From Diplonema papillatum (Eukaryota > Euglenozoa > Diplonemea > Diplonemida > Diplonemidae): 64,000 bases of DNA. Position numbers and translations under genes: made by a program. The stretch spans positions 496,001-560,000 of the forward strand of contig JAPJBO010000027.1 in assembly GCA_030068145.1 (NCBI GenBank), given 5' to 3'. Under the pieces are notes generated by a model. That model saw only the letters and a list, made by a program, of their open reading frames with translations. It was not told the origin of the DNA and did no database searches. The stretch's first letter is position 1, and every line of letters begins with the position of its first letter. Of the stretch, positions 31,782 to 42,130 are shown in pieces.

Positions 31782-34440
31782 AGTTGGCAGCGTATTACAT
31801 GACCAAAGCAGGTGAGTTCCGGTAGTGCGCACAAACAAAATCTTGCGACAACCAGTAGTGCCTGTGCAATCGGAAATCCATGCCAAGCTCCATTTTGACC
31901 TCCCATTTCAACACCTTTCCGCGAAGAAAAAGAAAACGTAGAAAATCACCAGAGAGCTCGGGGTGGTCCAACCCCTACACGCTCACGACCCTCGAGCTCC
32001 GCGCGCTTTGCAAACAGAATAACTAGCATCAATTGATGTTACCCAAATGTTGTCACTGTGTGTTCTCACGGAGTGCGCCTGCATCTTTCCGTAACCGGTA
32101 CGCTCGGCACGTGAGGGTTACGCTCATTTCTTGACTTGCATGGCCATCGTCTTGCTGTGAGGATGAGCGGAGGTGTGGTGCTCCTCGATGCTCCTGAGCC
32201 CGAAGCCTCCAGCCTGACGGTCAGCGTGGCTTCTGTCCGAAAAGTCTGTCTTCGTGATATCCTCAATCATCCATGCCCCATGCACTTCCGAAGGAAACCC
32301 GCACCGCGTACGCTGAAGCCCGGCTGGAAAAGGTCCCCCATACACGACGAAAGCTGTGTTGCCACAACAGCACCATCTCCTGGTCAATTGCACGTCAGCT
32401 GTACCTTGTCCCATTGTGCGCCTTTCGCTGCGAAGGCTAAAAGAGGCAACAGCTCGGCTACGCCTGGAAACGAAGACCGTGCGTAGAACGAGAGCATGCG
32501 CCTGCGTGGGGTTGCAAAGGGAGCAATCGTCCACCTCTTGCCTGCATTCCAGACAATTTCCTGCACACAACCCCACCGTGGGTCAATTACCCCCCAGCGA
32601 AAAATGGGAAAATGGTTTTTTTTTTACTGAAAAAAAAAAAAGAAAAAGAAAACCGAAACGACCAAGCAACATTCAGAACGGCACACAACCAATAGGTTGA
32701 CTAGTCTGATACTTGCTGTCGAGGGAAAAAACGAGCCGATCTCAACTGCTGCCGGTAGAGAAAACCTGCCTGCCTTTCGAGTGGGCTAGGTTGACACTTG
32801 CTGTCGTTGGAAAAAAAGAAAGCAACGTCGAAAGACACCAGACAGTACATCAACCCCGGTTGATTCGGCAACACAACACACACCCGCATACATGGAAGAA
32901 CGAACAGCAGCCCAACAGGTGCGGGCAACCCTTGTGCGTTGCGAAAAGTTGTTTCATACCGAAACCAACCCAAAGCTCTGCGGTATGGGCCGGTGCACCA
33001 GGGGAGGATACACCCACACTACCCCCCTCGTTTTGTCCGTCCGTGGAAGGATCTTGGCTCTCCAAGCGTCAGATACTTACCTTTCTTATTATGAAAGGAC
33101 GATACAATCCAACCATCACTGATGTACTTCGTCTTTTGCCCCCCCCCGTTTCCGGGAAAGAAAGGAAATACCGAAAGACTGGAACCACCCAGAAAAGAAG
33201 GAGGCGGGGGTGAAGACGAGGAACGGCAATGATTATTTTGTGTTTCCTTGGCATCACCAAGAATGCTATTTTTACTTCTTACGCACTTTGAGTACATCGA
33301 CCATTTCGTCTGCCGGGCTTGCGATGCTCAAGCTTGCACCGGAGGTTGCCCTACACGCGTCACTCATGCTGTTTGTACTCGGCTTGGCCTAGGTGGCCGC
33401 CTTACGTCGCGTGAACCGCCACAGGTCATGCGTATATTGTTTTGCGGGCAGAAGCAGAGAGAATACCCGGCGCGAAGAAAGACTAACTGTCGCAATCAAG
33501 AGTTTTTGATGTTAGTGCAGTGGTGTGGCTATCCGGGGTTAGATGTCGTGTGGGAAGCCTGAGAAATGGCTACCAAGTCTGATTCCAAAGCAGGTACTGA
33601 GACATCGAAGGGAAAAATCCGATGAGATCCAGTTTCAAACGGCCCAGTGTCCTGTAAGTTTCTGGGTCTTTTCCGCGAAGCAAATCCGTCCGCGCGACAA
33701 CAAACAAACAAGAAGAAGAAGCAAAGAGTGCGCACACAGAACGGAGGAAGAGGCGCACTGGAAGAGGCAGTGTTTTGCTGCCAGCAGGATCAAATAGTGG
33801 TAGTGTTTTTAGACAACCAGACGTGTGTCAAATAACTGTTATTATTTGACCCCCCCCTTTACTTGATAGAAACGCAGTGTGTGTGTGAAACGCAGTGAAA
33901 AAATACAGCGGCGTGTAAACTATCAACATCCCCGGAACTGTCTTAGCAACCGCAGGCTTTTGCAAAAGTTATGCCCGATGGAGCCAGGCGGCCTTAGGGT
34001 GCTCAGAACCCGCTGCGCACAGTTCTACTAACCGTCCTGAACCAGTTCCATCAAGCCCTTCAATTCTACGGCACTTCAACCAGTGCCTCGATGGCGGAAA
34101 AACCGTGTCCAACTCGGTTTTCCCGAATGCAACCGAGACGTTGAAGCATGTCTCCGAAGAGCCTGATGCATCAAATATGGCAATCCTGGGCGAATCTCTT
34201 ATCTGCAAAAGAAAGAGCACTGCAAATAGGAGATGGTTGTTCGGTGGGATGAGAGTTGACGTTAACCCGCCCGACCCGGTTACAACGCCAGTCACATTTG
34301 TGCACTAGACGCTTGGTGCGACAGAGACCCCGTATAAATAGACTCCAAAAGAAACGAATCAATGCAAGCAATGAAACAAGGTCGCCTGACTTGATGATCA
34401 CGTACACTGTCACCCGCAGCAAACGACAACAAACCCCTGC
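31782..34440. other. Intergenic DNA, no gene recognised
   Basis: The segment after 31781 (GTTGGCAGCGTATTACATG) resembles 29944-29970 inside the foldback element, so some of this is further repeat. An A-rich tract lies at 32620-32655. Open frames are short and resemble nothing. Confidence 0.4.
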
Positions 34441-34442
34441 GC

Positions 34443-34597
34443 GGGAATATTCTGGACCGGAATAAATCTGGACCTGACAGCCCTCAAGCCTCCTTCGAAG
34501 TATGCACAAGGCAGCCCCTCACCTGCCTAGCGACTATCGCAAAAGAAAAACAGACTGGCTGGCTGTGCCAAGTTTATTCCGGTCCAGAATATTTCCT
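34443..34597. mobile_element. Related GGACCGG MITE, copy 3
   Basis: Ends GGAATATTCTGGACCGGAAT and ATTCCGGTCCAGAATATTTCC-type inverse (34574-34597), enclosing about 110 bp. That interior carries a piece of repeat family R1 (CCTCCTTCGAAGTATGCACA and AGGCAGCCCC). Confidence 0.75.
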
Positions 34598-34729
34598 TTT
34601 AGGGTAAATGATTATAAATCACCGGACAATGAAATTGGTGTATTCAGCTTTAGCAACGTTTGCCGAGTTTGTGCCAGGTTCTTGCCGGTCCTTGGGTGTG
34701 GATCACACCAAAAACAGTTCTTTTTTTGT

Positions 34730-35135
34730 ATAAGCACCTGCTTTGTAGGAAATGCTTGAGCCAGTTGCGATAGACGAAGGAGGTAAAGGTGCTGTAGCCC
34801 ACACGAAACACAGGCAAATCTGGGTTGTGGCGGGCGTAAGCGTTCAACAAGAAAGACCCACTTTGTAGTTGTATTGTTTTCTCCCTCTAGCCTCCTTCGA
34901 AATGAGCACAAGGCAGTCCCTCGAGTATTTTTGTATACGCACCTGCTTTGTAGGAAAAACTCGAGGAGGCGGTGGTAAATGTGCTGTAGCCTACACGAAA
35001 CACAGGTGAATCTGGGTTCAGTGGCGGGCGTAAGCGTTCAACAAAAGCGTAAGCGTTCAACAAAAAGACCCTGTATTGTTTCTCCCCCTCTAGCCTCCTT
35101 CGAAGTAAGCACAAGGCAGCCCGAGTATTTTACAC
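34730..35135 (+). repeat. Dispersed tandem repeat family R1, two units of about 200 bp
   Basis: Two units in tandem begin near 34732 and 34940 (AGCACCTGCTTTGTAGGAAAT-like). Each runs through GTGGCGGGCGTAAGCGTTCA to CTAGCCTCCTTCGAA and GCACAAGGCAG. The second contains a small internal repeat (AGCGTAAGCGTTCAACAAAA). They match the copies near 13220-13960. Confidence 0.8.
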
Positions 35136-35319
35136 CATAGAATGCAAGCAAAGCAAGGCATCACAGATGCTCGCGTTTCGTCACCCAAATGAAGTCCGAA
35201 CTTATTTGCCTTCACAAACCTTCTTTGTAGCCACATGCAATGTGCGACGCAGCTGAACCGCCTGAGGTGGGACACCTGGGATCATGATCATTCCCATCTT
35301 GACGGATTTAGTGAGGATA

Positions 35320-35460
35320 GTGGTCAGCGAAGAACCCTTGCAAGAATAGTTCACTAGGCCTCTTGAGGTTAGGCTGCTCACGATTGTTGGAGTCGAAAAT
35401 GCCCCCTCCGCGGGACCGACTCCACAAGAGAAAAGAAGCGAGAATAAAAGGCCCTCTTTT
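35320..35460. repeat. Dispersed repeat pair with 40990-41175
   Basis: The string AGTTCACTAGGCCTCTTGAG, then a GGAGTCG block, a CCGACTCC/CCGACCCC stretch and GAGAAAAGAAGCGAGAATAA are shared in order with 41055-41170. Similarity is moderate, about 70 percent by eye. Confidence 0.5.
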
Positions 35461-35611
35461 TTGCGATAACCAGTAACCACCTCCTTAGTGAGCATACTTG
35501 TTACAGCTAAAAAGGAATGTTTGTTTGCGGTTTAACCTGAACGCGTACAGGTCAAATCGCACAAACAAACAATTGGGCGCTCGTGCCGAAACATATATAG
35601 GGGTTACTAAA

Positions 35612-35785
35612 ATGTCAGTGGACCTGAAGACGTTCGACTGGGCTCCGGTGCCCATCCTCATCGCACCTGAAGAATGGGTGCCTGCTGACGAGGACGTCGA
35701 CTGCTACATGATCTTCGCTAAGCTAAGCGGAAGTAACTCCGCATGGGTTCACGCAACGAGAATGTCTACGAATGCAGGTGCTTAA
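35612..35785 (+). CDS. Possible short exon or small gene, unrecognised
   Basis: From an ATG at 35612 the frame reads 57 codons and begins MSVDLKTFDWAPVPILIAPE. Third positions are rich in G and C through about codon 38, as in the clear genes of the window, while surrounding DNA is not. A TATA-like ATATATAG lies 15-20 bases upstream. Near the end AATGCAG is followed by GTGCTTAA, which could be a splice donor. I recognise no family and see no continuing exon with confidence. It may be a first exon, a degraded gene piece or chance. Confidence 0.3.
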   Translation: MSVDLKTFDWAPVPILIAPEEWVPADEDVDCYMIFAKLSGSNSAWVHATRMSTNAGA

Positions 35786-36685
35786 CGCATCACGGCAAAG
35801 TAAAGCAAATCGTACTTTGTTTGCCATTCTTTCGGGGTCCACAGATTGTATGCCGGTTATTCTCCCTTCTTCCCAAAAAAGAAAGTCCGAAAGTATCTTC
35901 TTTGTTGCTCGCGGAATAAACCGCGAATATGGTATCCTCAGCTGTCCCTCCCAACCAACCTCTGCAGTTCTTCCGGAACTCGTGGGCTTACAAGTTTTGG
36001 TTGGTCTATGGCTCTGTCGAAGCTTTTCCTCTCCCCTCAGAAGTGTCGACCTGCGACCCTGGTAAGCCACAATCATAGTTAGTTTAGCTGAGCCGGGGAC
36101 CACAGAGTCAGATAGGTGGGATCGTAAGAATGGCAGCAAGCTCCAAAGTGTTCACGGACCTAAACCATGAATGGAGCCGACGTCAGCAAGTTGTTCCATT
36201 TACGTCCTTGTTGAGTGGCTGTCGCTAAACCGCCAGACTAAGGGAGTGAGTTCATGTCGAGAAACCTTTTGGCAACAGTGCGTTGCTCAGGGTAGTCGAA
36301 GGCCTGACAAACACACTTTAATTGCAATGACTTTACAATTCTTCTCACAGTTTCACTGAGGGAGTTGATGCACCACGAAAGTCGATTAGAGAACTTCACA
36401 CAGCCTTCAGGGTATGATTGGTTCAAAGAAAAATTCAAGTTTTTATGGCATGAACCAACCGCTATCACACAAGCTAGCGGAGACAGCGACAGTTAGTTTC
36501 AGCGGGGAAGGGAACAAGAGTCGAACAGAATTGTGCCTCCCACGTTTTCTCGCCCCCAAGGATCAACCCCCTGACTCCCAGCAAGTACGCTCAGAAGGGA
36601 GGGGGTAATCTGGTCCGACGAACTATAAGGGGAGAGTTTGCGTAGGGGTCATCGTATGCGGATTGCCCTGCACTGCATGTATAGG
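35786..36685. other. Intergenic DNA, no gene recognised
   Basis: Only short open frames. No repeat or RNA gene identified. Confidence 0.4.
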
Positions 36686-36686
36686 C

Positions 36687-36802
36687 ACCGTGTTCGGTGG
36701 TTGATCAGAATTCCTAACCTAGATATGAAACAAGGCAAAAACAAGTGGGAAAGCGATCAACCGACACGCACAAACAAAACGAAGCGCCTGTCGTTTCTTG
36801 CG
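36687..36802 (+). repeat. Dispersed repeat family R2, copy 1
   Basis: Marked by CGGTGGTTGATCAGAATTCC near the start and by CGCACAAACAAAACGAAGCG and CCTGTC at the end. Other copies are at about 45413-45602 and 49457-49643. Confidence 0.75.
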
Positions 36803-36865
36803 GGAACCCTGGGGGCCAGCCCCCTCGTGCATGGGTCACTGACAGGCCAGCCACTGTGGTGGACC

Positions 36866-38589
36866 CAGGGGATTAGTTTCCGTTGCAGATTTAGACCGAC
36901 GGTCTAAATCTGCAAGCCAGCCTACTAGCTTGGGGGGGGGTCAGCTGGTCAGCCAGACCAGAGTTGGTCTGGAAACTGGTCTGGGTCAAAAAAAATAAAA
37001 AATCTAGCTATTATTATTTTCCCGGAGGAACCGGCTACCCACAGTGTACTACACACTGTGTACTACAGTGTGTACAGGGTACCACAGTGTACTGCCACCG
37101 TGCACCACGGGGTACCACAGTGTGCTACCACGGGGTATCACAGTGTACTACCACCGTGTTCAACCACCGGGTGCATTGGAAGACGTCATGCTGGGGCTGC
37201 TGAAGTCATCGAACCTTTCGACGGCATTTCCAGAGACAAACAAGCTGTTTGTCATTGCTGTTGTCCTGCCAATGGGGACAGCATCGGTCGAGCGTGTCTT
37301 TTCAAACATGAAAAGGGTGTTGACAAAAGCCAGGAAGAGGCTTCACGAGCAGACGCTGACCGACGTGCTAATGCTCGGGCTCAATGGCCCGTATGAACGT
37401 GGCAGCGGCATCCCGAGGAGCGCTATGGCGTCCCTCAATGCGTGGATTGCGAGCCCAAGAACACTGAACTTCGCCACGTTCGCCACGTGGCCGGAGTATG
37501 AAGCGTGCGTCGACAAAGTGGGGGTCATGCGCAAAAATATGATGACTAACCCAAGGCTGCTGCAATCGGCCCTATACTGACGCTGTTGTTGGCCCATTGC
37601 ACTCGTCCCTTTGTTTCCCGTAGCAGGCGTATGGCTTTCTTCGTCCTTTGTCCACCATCCCACCGCTACCCGGTACGACTTCGCTCTGCAGGCATTCGTT
37701 GCCGAACGGGGGTGGCTGCCCTCCTGCAACACCCCCTGTGCACAATGTTTGGATACAGACCAGTTTACCAGTTCTGGGCTCGGGGGTCGAAGTCAGAGCT
37801 AGTATGCTGCTGCAAGCCGGACTTGGCCGGGGGGAAAAAAAAATTGTTCAAAAAACGGTGTTCAAGGTAAATCTAGGCGGGGGGTATGGTGTTTGTAGCA
37901 GTGTGCTGAAGGTGCTGGAAGGCTGCTGAGACCCAGCCGCTGCCGTTCAATTTTGTTCAGCTTCGGGTCGGCAGGTTGCAGCTGCCACTGTGCTTCATTA
38001 CCGGGCCAAGGTCCTGTTCGACAGTTGAGTATCCCACACGGGCTGAGAGTTGCCCACACATGATAAAGGGGGGGCGGAGTTATTTTTGCCCAAATTTTTC
38101 GTCGCGCCTTCGGCGCGATGTTGCTAAAAATAACGCTAAAAATGTTGTTGTAAGCACGGCGGTGCACACCAAAACCGTCGACCTATTATCACAGGAATCA
38201 TAGGAAAATAGGTCCCCAGGTCCACCCCCTTCAGCTGCCTGACGGGACTGTCTGTTTACGATTTGGACTGTTTTTGGAGCGCGTCCCCATATGGCACCCA
38301 ACCCACAGGGAACCCAGAAGCATTCGGAAACCCCCGAAAAGCTTGATCCAGACTGGTGTAGGTTGAAAAAACGCCCGCAAAATGTGTCGCCAAACTGACG
38401 GGGCGACCATAATTGACCCATAAAGGACCCATGAAGACCCCTCTTTTGCCGAACGAAGTTTTTGGGAAATGTCGGCTCCGCCCCAAGACGCCGTACATCG
38501 GCGAAAACGGCACCGAAACACCGCCCAAAACCACCCCACAGTAACGGTCTAAATCTGCAAACCCCGGAAGCCTGCAAACTAATACCCTG
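36866..38589 (+). mobile_element. Defective hAT element with 8-bp target duplication, 1,724 bp
   Basis: The element begins CAGGGGATTAGTTTCC and ends GCAAACTAATACCCTG (inverse CAGGGTATTAGTTTGC). Just inside each end lies TTGCAGATTTAGACCG or its inverse. It is flanked by the perfect 8-bp direct repeat GGTGGACC at 36858-36865 and 38590-38597. The CAGGG ends and 8-bp duplication identify the hAT superfamily, and the interior encodes a hAT dimerisation domain (37187-37580). The left end also has a strong hairpin (36882-36914). It lacks most of a transposase and is therefore defective. Confidence 0.92.
37044..37580 (+). pseudogene. hAT transposase C-terminal dimerisation domain fragment
   Basis: The last 130 codons encode a hAT family dimerisation domain: VLPMGTASVERVFSNMKRVL, then TKARKRLHEQTL and a Leu-rich helix. 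The Ser-Val-Glu-Arg-x-Phe-Ser motif and the following Arg/Lys-rich stretch are the usual landmarks. The first 40 or so codons are not protein-like; they come from short GTGTACTAC/CCACAGTG repeats at 37040-37165. The catalytic RNase H-like part of the transposase is missing, so this is a truncated remnant inside the hAT element. Confidence 0.75.
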
Positions 38590-38597
38590 GGTGGACC

Positions 38598-41480
38598 CAA
38601 CCAGCAAAAAAAAAAAAAGGCTGTACGCTAGTTCAGCGGTGGTGTAGATGGAGGTGCAGCGGTGGGGGTGCGGAGCTTGGGTTCACTTCCAGGAACTGCA
38701 CCAACTTGCAAAACTTGCAACGTGGGATGTCACAAAAGAAAATTTGGAATCCTTATTAAAAGCGCCGGGTTGGAAGGAAATGCTCGATGTAAGCGAAGAC
38801 AGACGTCTTCACCCTGGAGGCGTGCCCGAACTTCAGCCCGGTTATACTGTATGTTGTCGACATAGAAGTTTATGTCTCCCGTCCGTGCAGGGTTGCTGTA
38901 TGCCCCCCCGTTAGCTAAGGGTTCGCGAACGACTCACGGAAGCACCTTTCCTCTGGTGGCCACCAAAGTCAGAAAGGCAGAGTTCCACCCTGGGGTGCAT
39001 TTGGAAACCTCCAAGGCTTCACGCTCACCGTTGCTAACAGTCACGTACGTTGACCTGGTCGGTGTGTGCCTGTGTGAGCGCACGCTGTGGGCAGGGCACC
39101 TATTTTCCAAGTGTGCCACCGCCCCCATGATGAAGATTCTACCCACAATAGCCACCATACATTGTGGGTAAATGCTGTGGCTAGGCTTTCTGACCACATT
39201 GTGAGAAAGTTGTGGGTGCACATAACTGCCCCAGCCGCGGGCATCAACAACCCCGATTATTATCTGCGCCACCTTCCGATATCCCGCTCTCTCTCGTTTC
39301 CATTGTCGGGTTTTCTTTCCTTTTTTTTTTTCGTTCATGGTTTCGTTACTTGCTTGTCGCCTGCCCTGCGCACTTCTCTCCTTGTGGTTCCCATGTGTCT
39401 GGAGCGCTGACCTGGACCTTTTGGCCGGAATGACTCCCGCTTTGTGATCTTGTTTTAGATTTTGTTCTTTTTTTAGCGCATCTGCTGAAGTGTGAACGGG
39501 GCGCGCAAATATTTTACACCCGGTCACTAGCCCTTTATGACCAGACCAGATCAATCCCCCCGATTGCAAGCTGCAAGCATCCAGAGGGCCGTTGACTTTT
39601 GAGGCGCAGTACTGGAGTGTCTCCGGTAGGATGAGGAGGCTGAAGAAGACTGACCCCTCAGATAGTTCTTGCAGGGACTTCTGAAACCCGGAGGGTCCGA
39701 CTGTCGCTCAGCGTTGGATGCAACCGCGACGAAAGTTGACGCCTAAGCAGTCCACGTTAGGGGAAGTGATGCTACCCACCTGGACCTGCCGTTGGTGTTG
39801 AGAGTAGCAAGAACAATCCGAGAGGAGTCAGGCTTCTTCAGCTTCCTCATCCTAGCTTCGGAAGTGTGCACGCGTAAGCGTCGAGAACGCGCGCCTGTCC
39901 AAAACCCGCAATTCGGGCTAGTCCACCTGCGCAGCGGGCCAGTCACCGTCACCTGGTCGGAGTGAACGCTCGTTTGCAGACGTTGGGCCTCCAAAAAATT
40001 AGAACGACGATGGCCGGTCGAGTTTTACCGTCAAAAGATGCAGTCGGCCGGCTGCGTACATGTGACTCATGACCCGACAGTCCCTGTTGCACCCGCACAT
40101 CGAAGTGCTCGTTGACAACTGTTCGCTCTATTCCCAGGGTGAGACGCAGTGCATTCAAAAAAACGTTCGGAGGTCTCGCACCCGGGAGGTAGAGGAAGAG
40201 CAATCCGAAAACCAACACGGACCAACAGAAAAAAGTAGGTCTGGTTTGGAGCATGCGCCGGAACTAAATCCATCTGTGTTTTGTATTGGGTTGCAGAGTT
40301 CTTCCTTTGTACTTCGCATATGAGGATGCTCGTGCATAATACCAACTGGCGACACGTGCTAACTCAACAAAAAATGTACGTACGAAAGTGTGAGTAAAGA
40401 CATCGAAAACACAGCTGCAAAGACCACCCAACAGACTATCAGGTACTAGCCATGCCCACATCCAAGGAACGAACCCCAACCCGCTTTGACTGTCCACCGC
40501 AGTCACAAAACACGGATCCATAAAACTCGAAACATATATAAACGGACGGAATCTCGAAAGCGAACATTGACTCCAAAAAAAAAAAAAAAAAAAAAAAAGA
40601 AACACAAAAGAAAAGTCGCAAGACACCAAACTGATCGTCCTTCGGGATCGACGGTAACACACCACAAAAAAATGCAAGAAAGAAAAAGGAGATGACAAAC
40701 ACGAAAAGAAGCACACCCGGCCGCCTGAACCCCTCCCCCGAAGGATGAAGGGCACCAGGAGGGGGACAGCGCTTTCGGCCGCATTCCAAAAAGGAGCCGT
40801 CGTCAGAGAAAGATTCTTAAAGAAATGACAAAAGGCCTCTTCCACTATCCCGTGCATCACCTGAGGACCCGAAACGTCAACATACAAGGCTCATAACGAT
40901 ACACAGAACGTCAAAAAGATCGCTACACTGGGGAAATGGAGAAGAAAGCGACCCGGTAGTGTTTTTGCTTCTCGTGTGGGCGCGCTTTATATTGTGCCGA
41001 CGTTCCGCGCGGATGGGCACTACTTTTGTTTCTTGAAAGTATGCAAATCCTGCAGGGAAGAGTTGACTAGACCTCTTGAGTTTGTGCAAACCACGAATTG
41101 GGGAGTCGGGAGAACCTGCAAAGCCAAAAGCAGGACCGACCCCCCCGTTCGTGAGAAAAAGCGAGGAATAAACACACCTTCTTTTTTCCATCTATCTTTG
41201 TCAAGAGCTGCAACCCAACTATTCTCCTGGTCGACAAGCCCCTGCCGGATGAGGGGCGCGTTGACCCTATTTCTTTCTTGCGAAGAAAGCAGTCGAAAGA
41301 AAGCGAACCTGCGAGTGAAACGAAAGGCAGCCATTGAATTCTCTTCGAGGGTGCCAGGTAACTTCCCATGCACCGTCGCTGTTGTTTTCGGGCAGCTGCG
41401 GGCAGCCCGGAATTCTGTTTGCAGAGCCTTCATCCTTTCGTAAAGTACCTGCGCTCGGCTAAGGCCGGCGCGGGGCGAGA
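38598..41480. other. Intergenic DNA, no gene recognised
   Basis: Open frames are short or low-complexity. An A24 run lies near 40575-40600 and makes an artefactual minus-strand frame rich in Phe. The stretch 40990-41175 is a repeat shared with 35320-35460. Confidence 0.4.
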
Positions 41481-41484
41481 CTGG

Positions 41485-41605
41485 AGGCAGTTAAAGTTCG
41501 GGAAACAGGATAGTTCGGGTGAAGCTAAGTTCTGGTGAAGCAAAGTGCGGGCGCAGCTAAGTTCTAGTGAAGCAAAGTTCGGGTTCTGGTGATGCTGAGT
41601 TCAGC
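41485..41605 (+). repeat. Degenerate tandem repeat of about 33 bp
   Basis: AAGTTCTGGTGAAGCAAAGT and GCGGGCGCAGCTAAGTTCTA type units repeat about three and a half times, with GTTCGGG and GTGAAGC as shared words. Confidence 0.65.
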
Positions 41606-41789
41606 GTGTAGCAAGTTTGGCCTGTGATGGCCATACCTGGGGAGACCCCCCCGGACCCCCCCCGACTCCGTTTCGGGGTGACCCAAATACCGCGAGATAC
41701 TGAGAAACTCCGCAGAAAACGCAAATCTAGGGCACATTACTATGTCATTAGACCCCGAAACCCAACTAACCTTGAAACCAATCTTCGAC

Positions 41790-42130
41790 CGGAAAACCCT
41801 GCTCAAGACCCTGCTCAACATAGTGCTCGCCTGCCTTGATGGCACTTGCACCTTAAAGAACTCAATGCTCAACATGCATGCGCGTGGGGGGCCCAAGACT
41901 AAATTCAAAGCGAATTTCTTCTTGGTGTCGGTAGCAACACTTACAAACATGGCTAGCCGTAATTAAAGTCCTACTGCCTTCATACTACCCGCCTCACAGC
42001 CTCAATGGTCAACCGGAGACCCTAAAACACCGAATCTCTAAACCACAATAAACGTTGGAAAAGTGTGATGGGCGGGGTTCGAACCCGGGCCGACCGGCCT
42101 GAAGGCCGGCGCCCGCTCACTCTGCCACCC
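41790..42130 (-). mobile_element. SINE-like element with tRNA-derived head
   Basis: On the minus strand, 42130 to 42060 has an A-box-like TGGCAGAGTGAG and a B box GGTTCGAACCC at tRNA spacing. The anticodon-region stem GCCGG/CCGGT and four T-stem pairs form, but the acceptor stem does not, so it is not a functional tRNA. The sequence that follows (TTTAGGGTCTCCGG, ACGGCTAGCCATGT, GAGCATTGAGTTCTTTAA, GTGCCATCAAGGCAGGCGAG) recurs at 49172-49437, and a short piece recurs near 42795-42862. This combination of an internal RNA polymerase III promoter and a dispersed body fits a SINE. Confidence 0.6.

Noticed and set aside
40264-40887. 207-codon minus-strand frame rich in Phe and Cys
   Set aside because: Driven by a 24-base A run and A-rich flanks; low-complexity and no family resemblance.
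42060-42130. tRNA gene on the minus strand
   Set aside because: A and B boxes and part of the stems are present, but the acceptor stem does not pair and the anticodon loop is irregular. The following sequence is repeated elsewhere, so it is better read as a SINE head.
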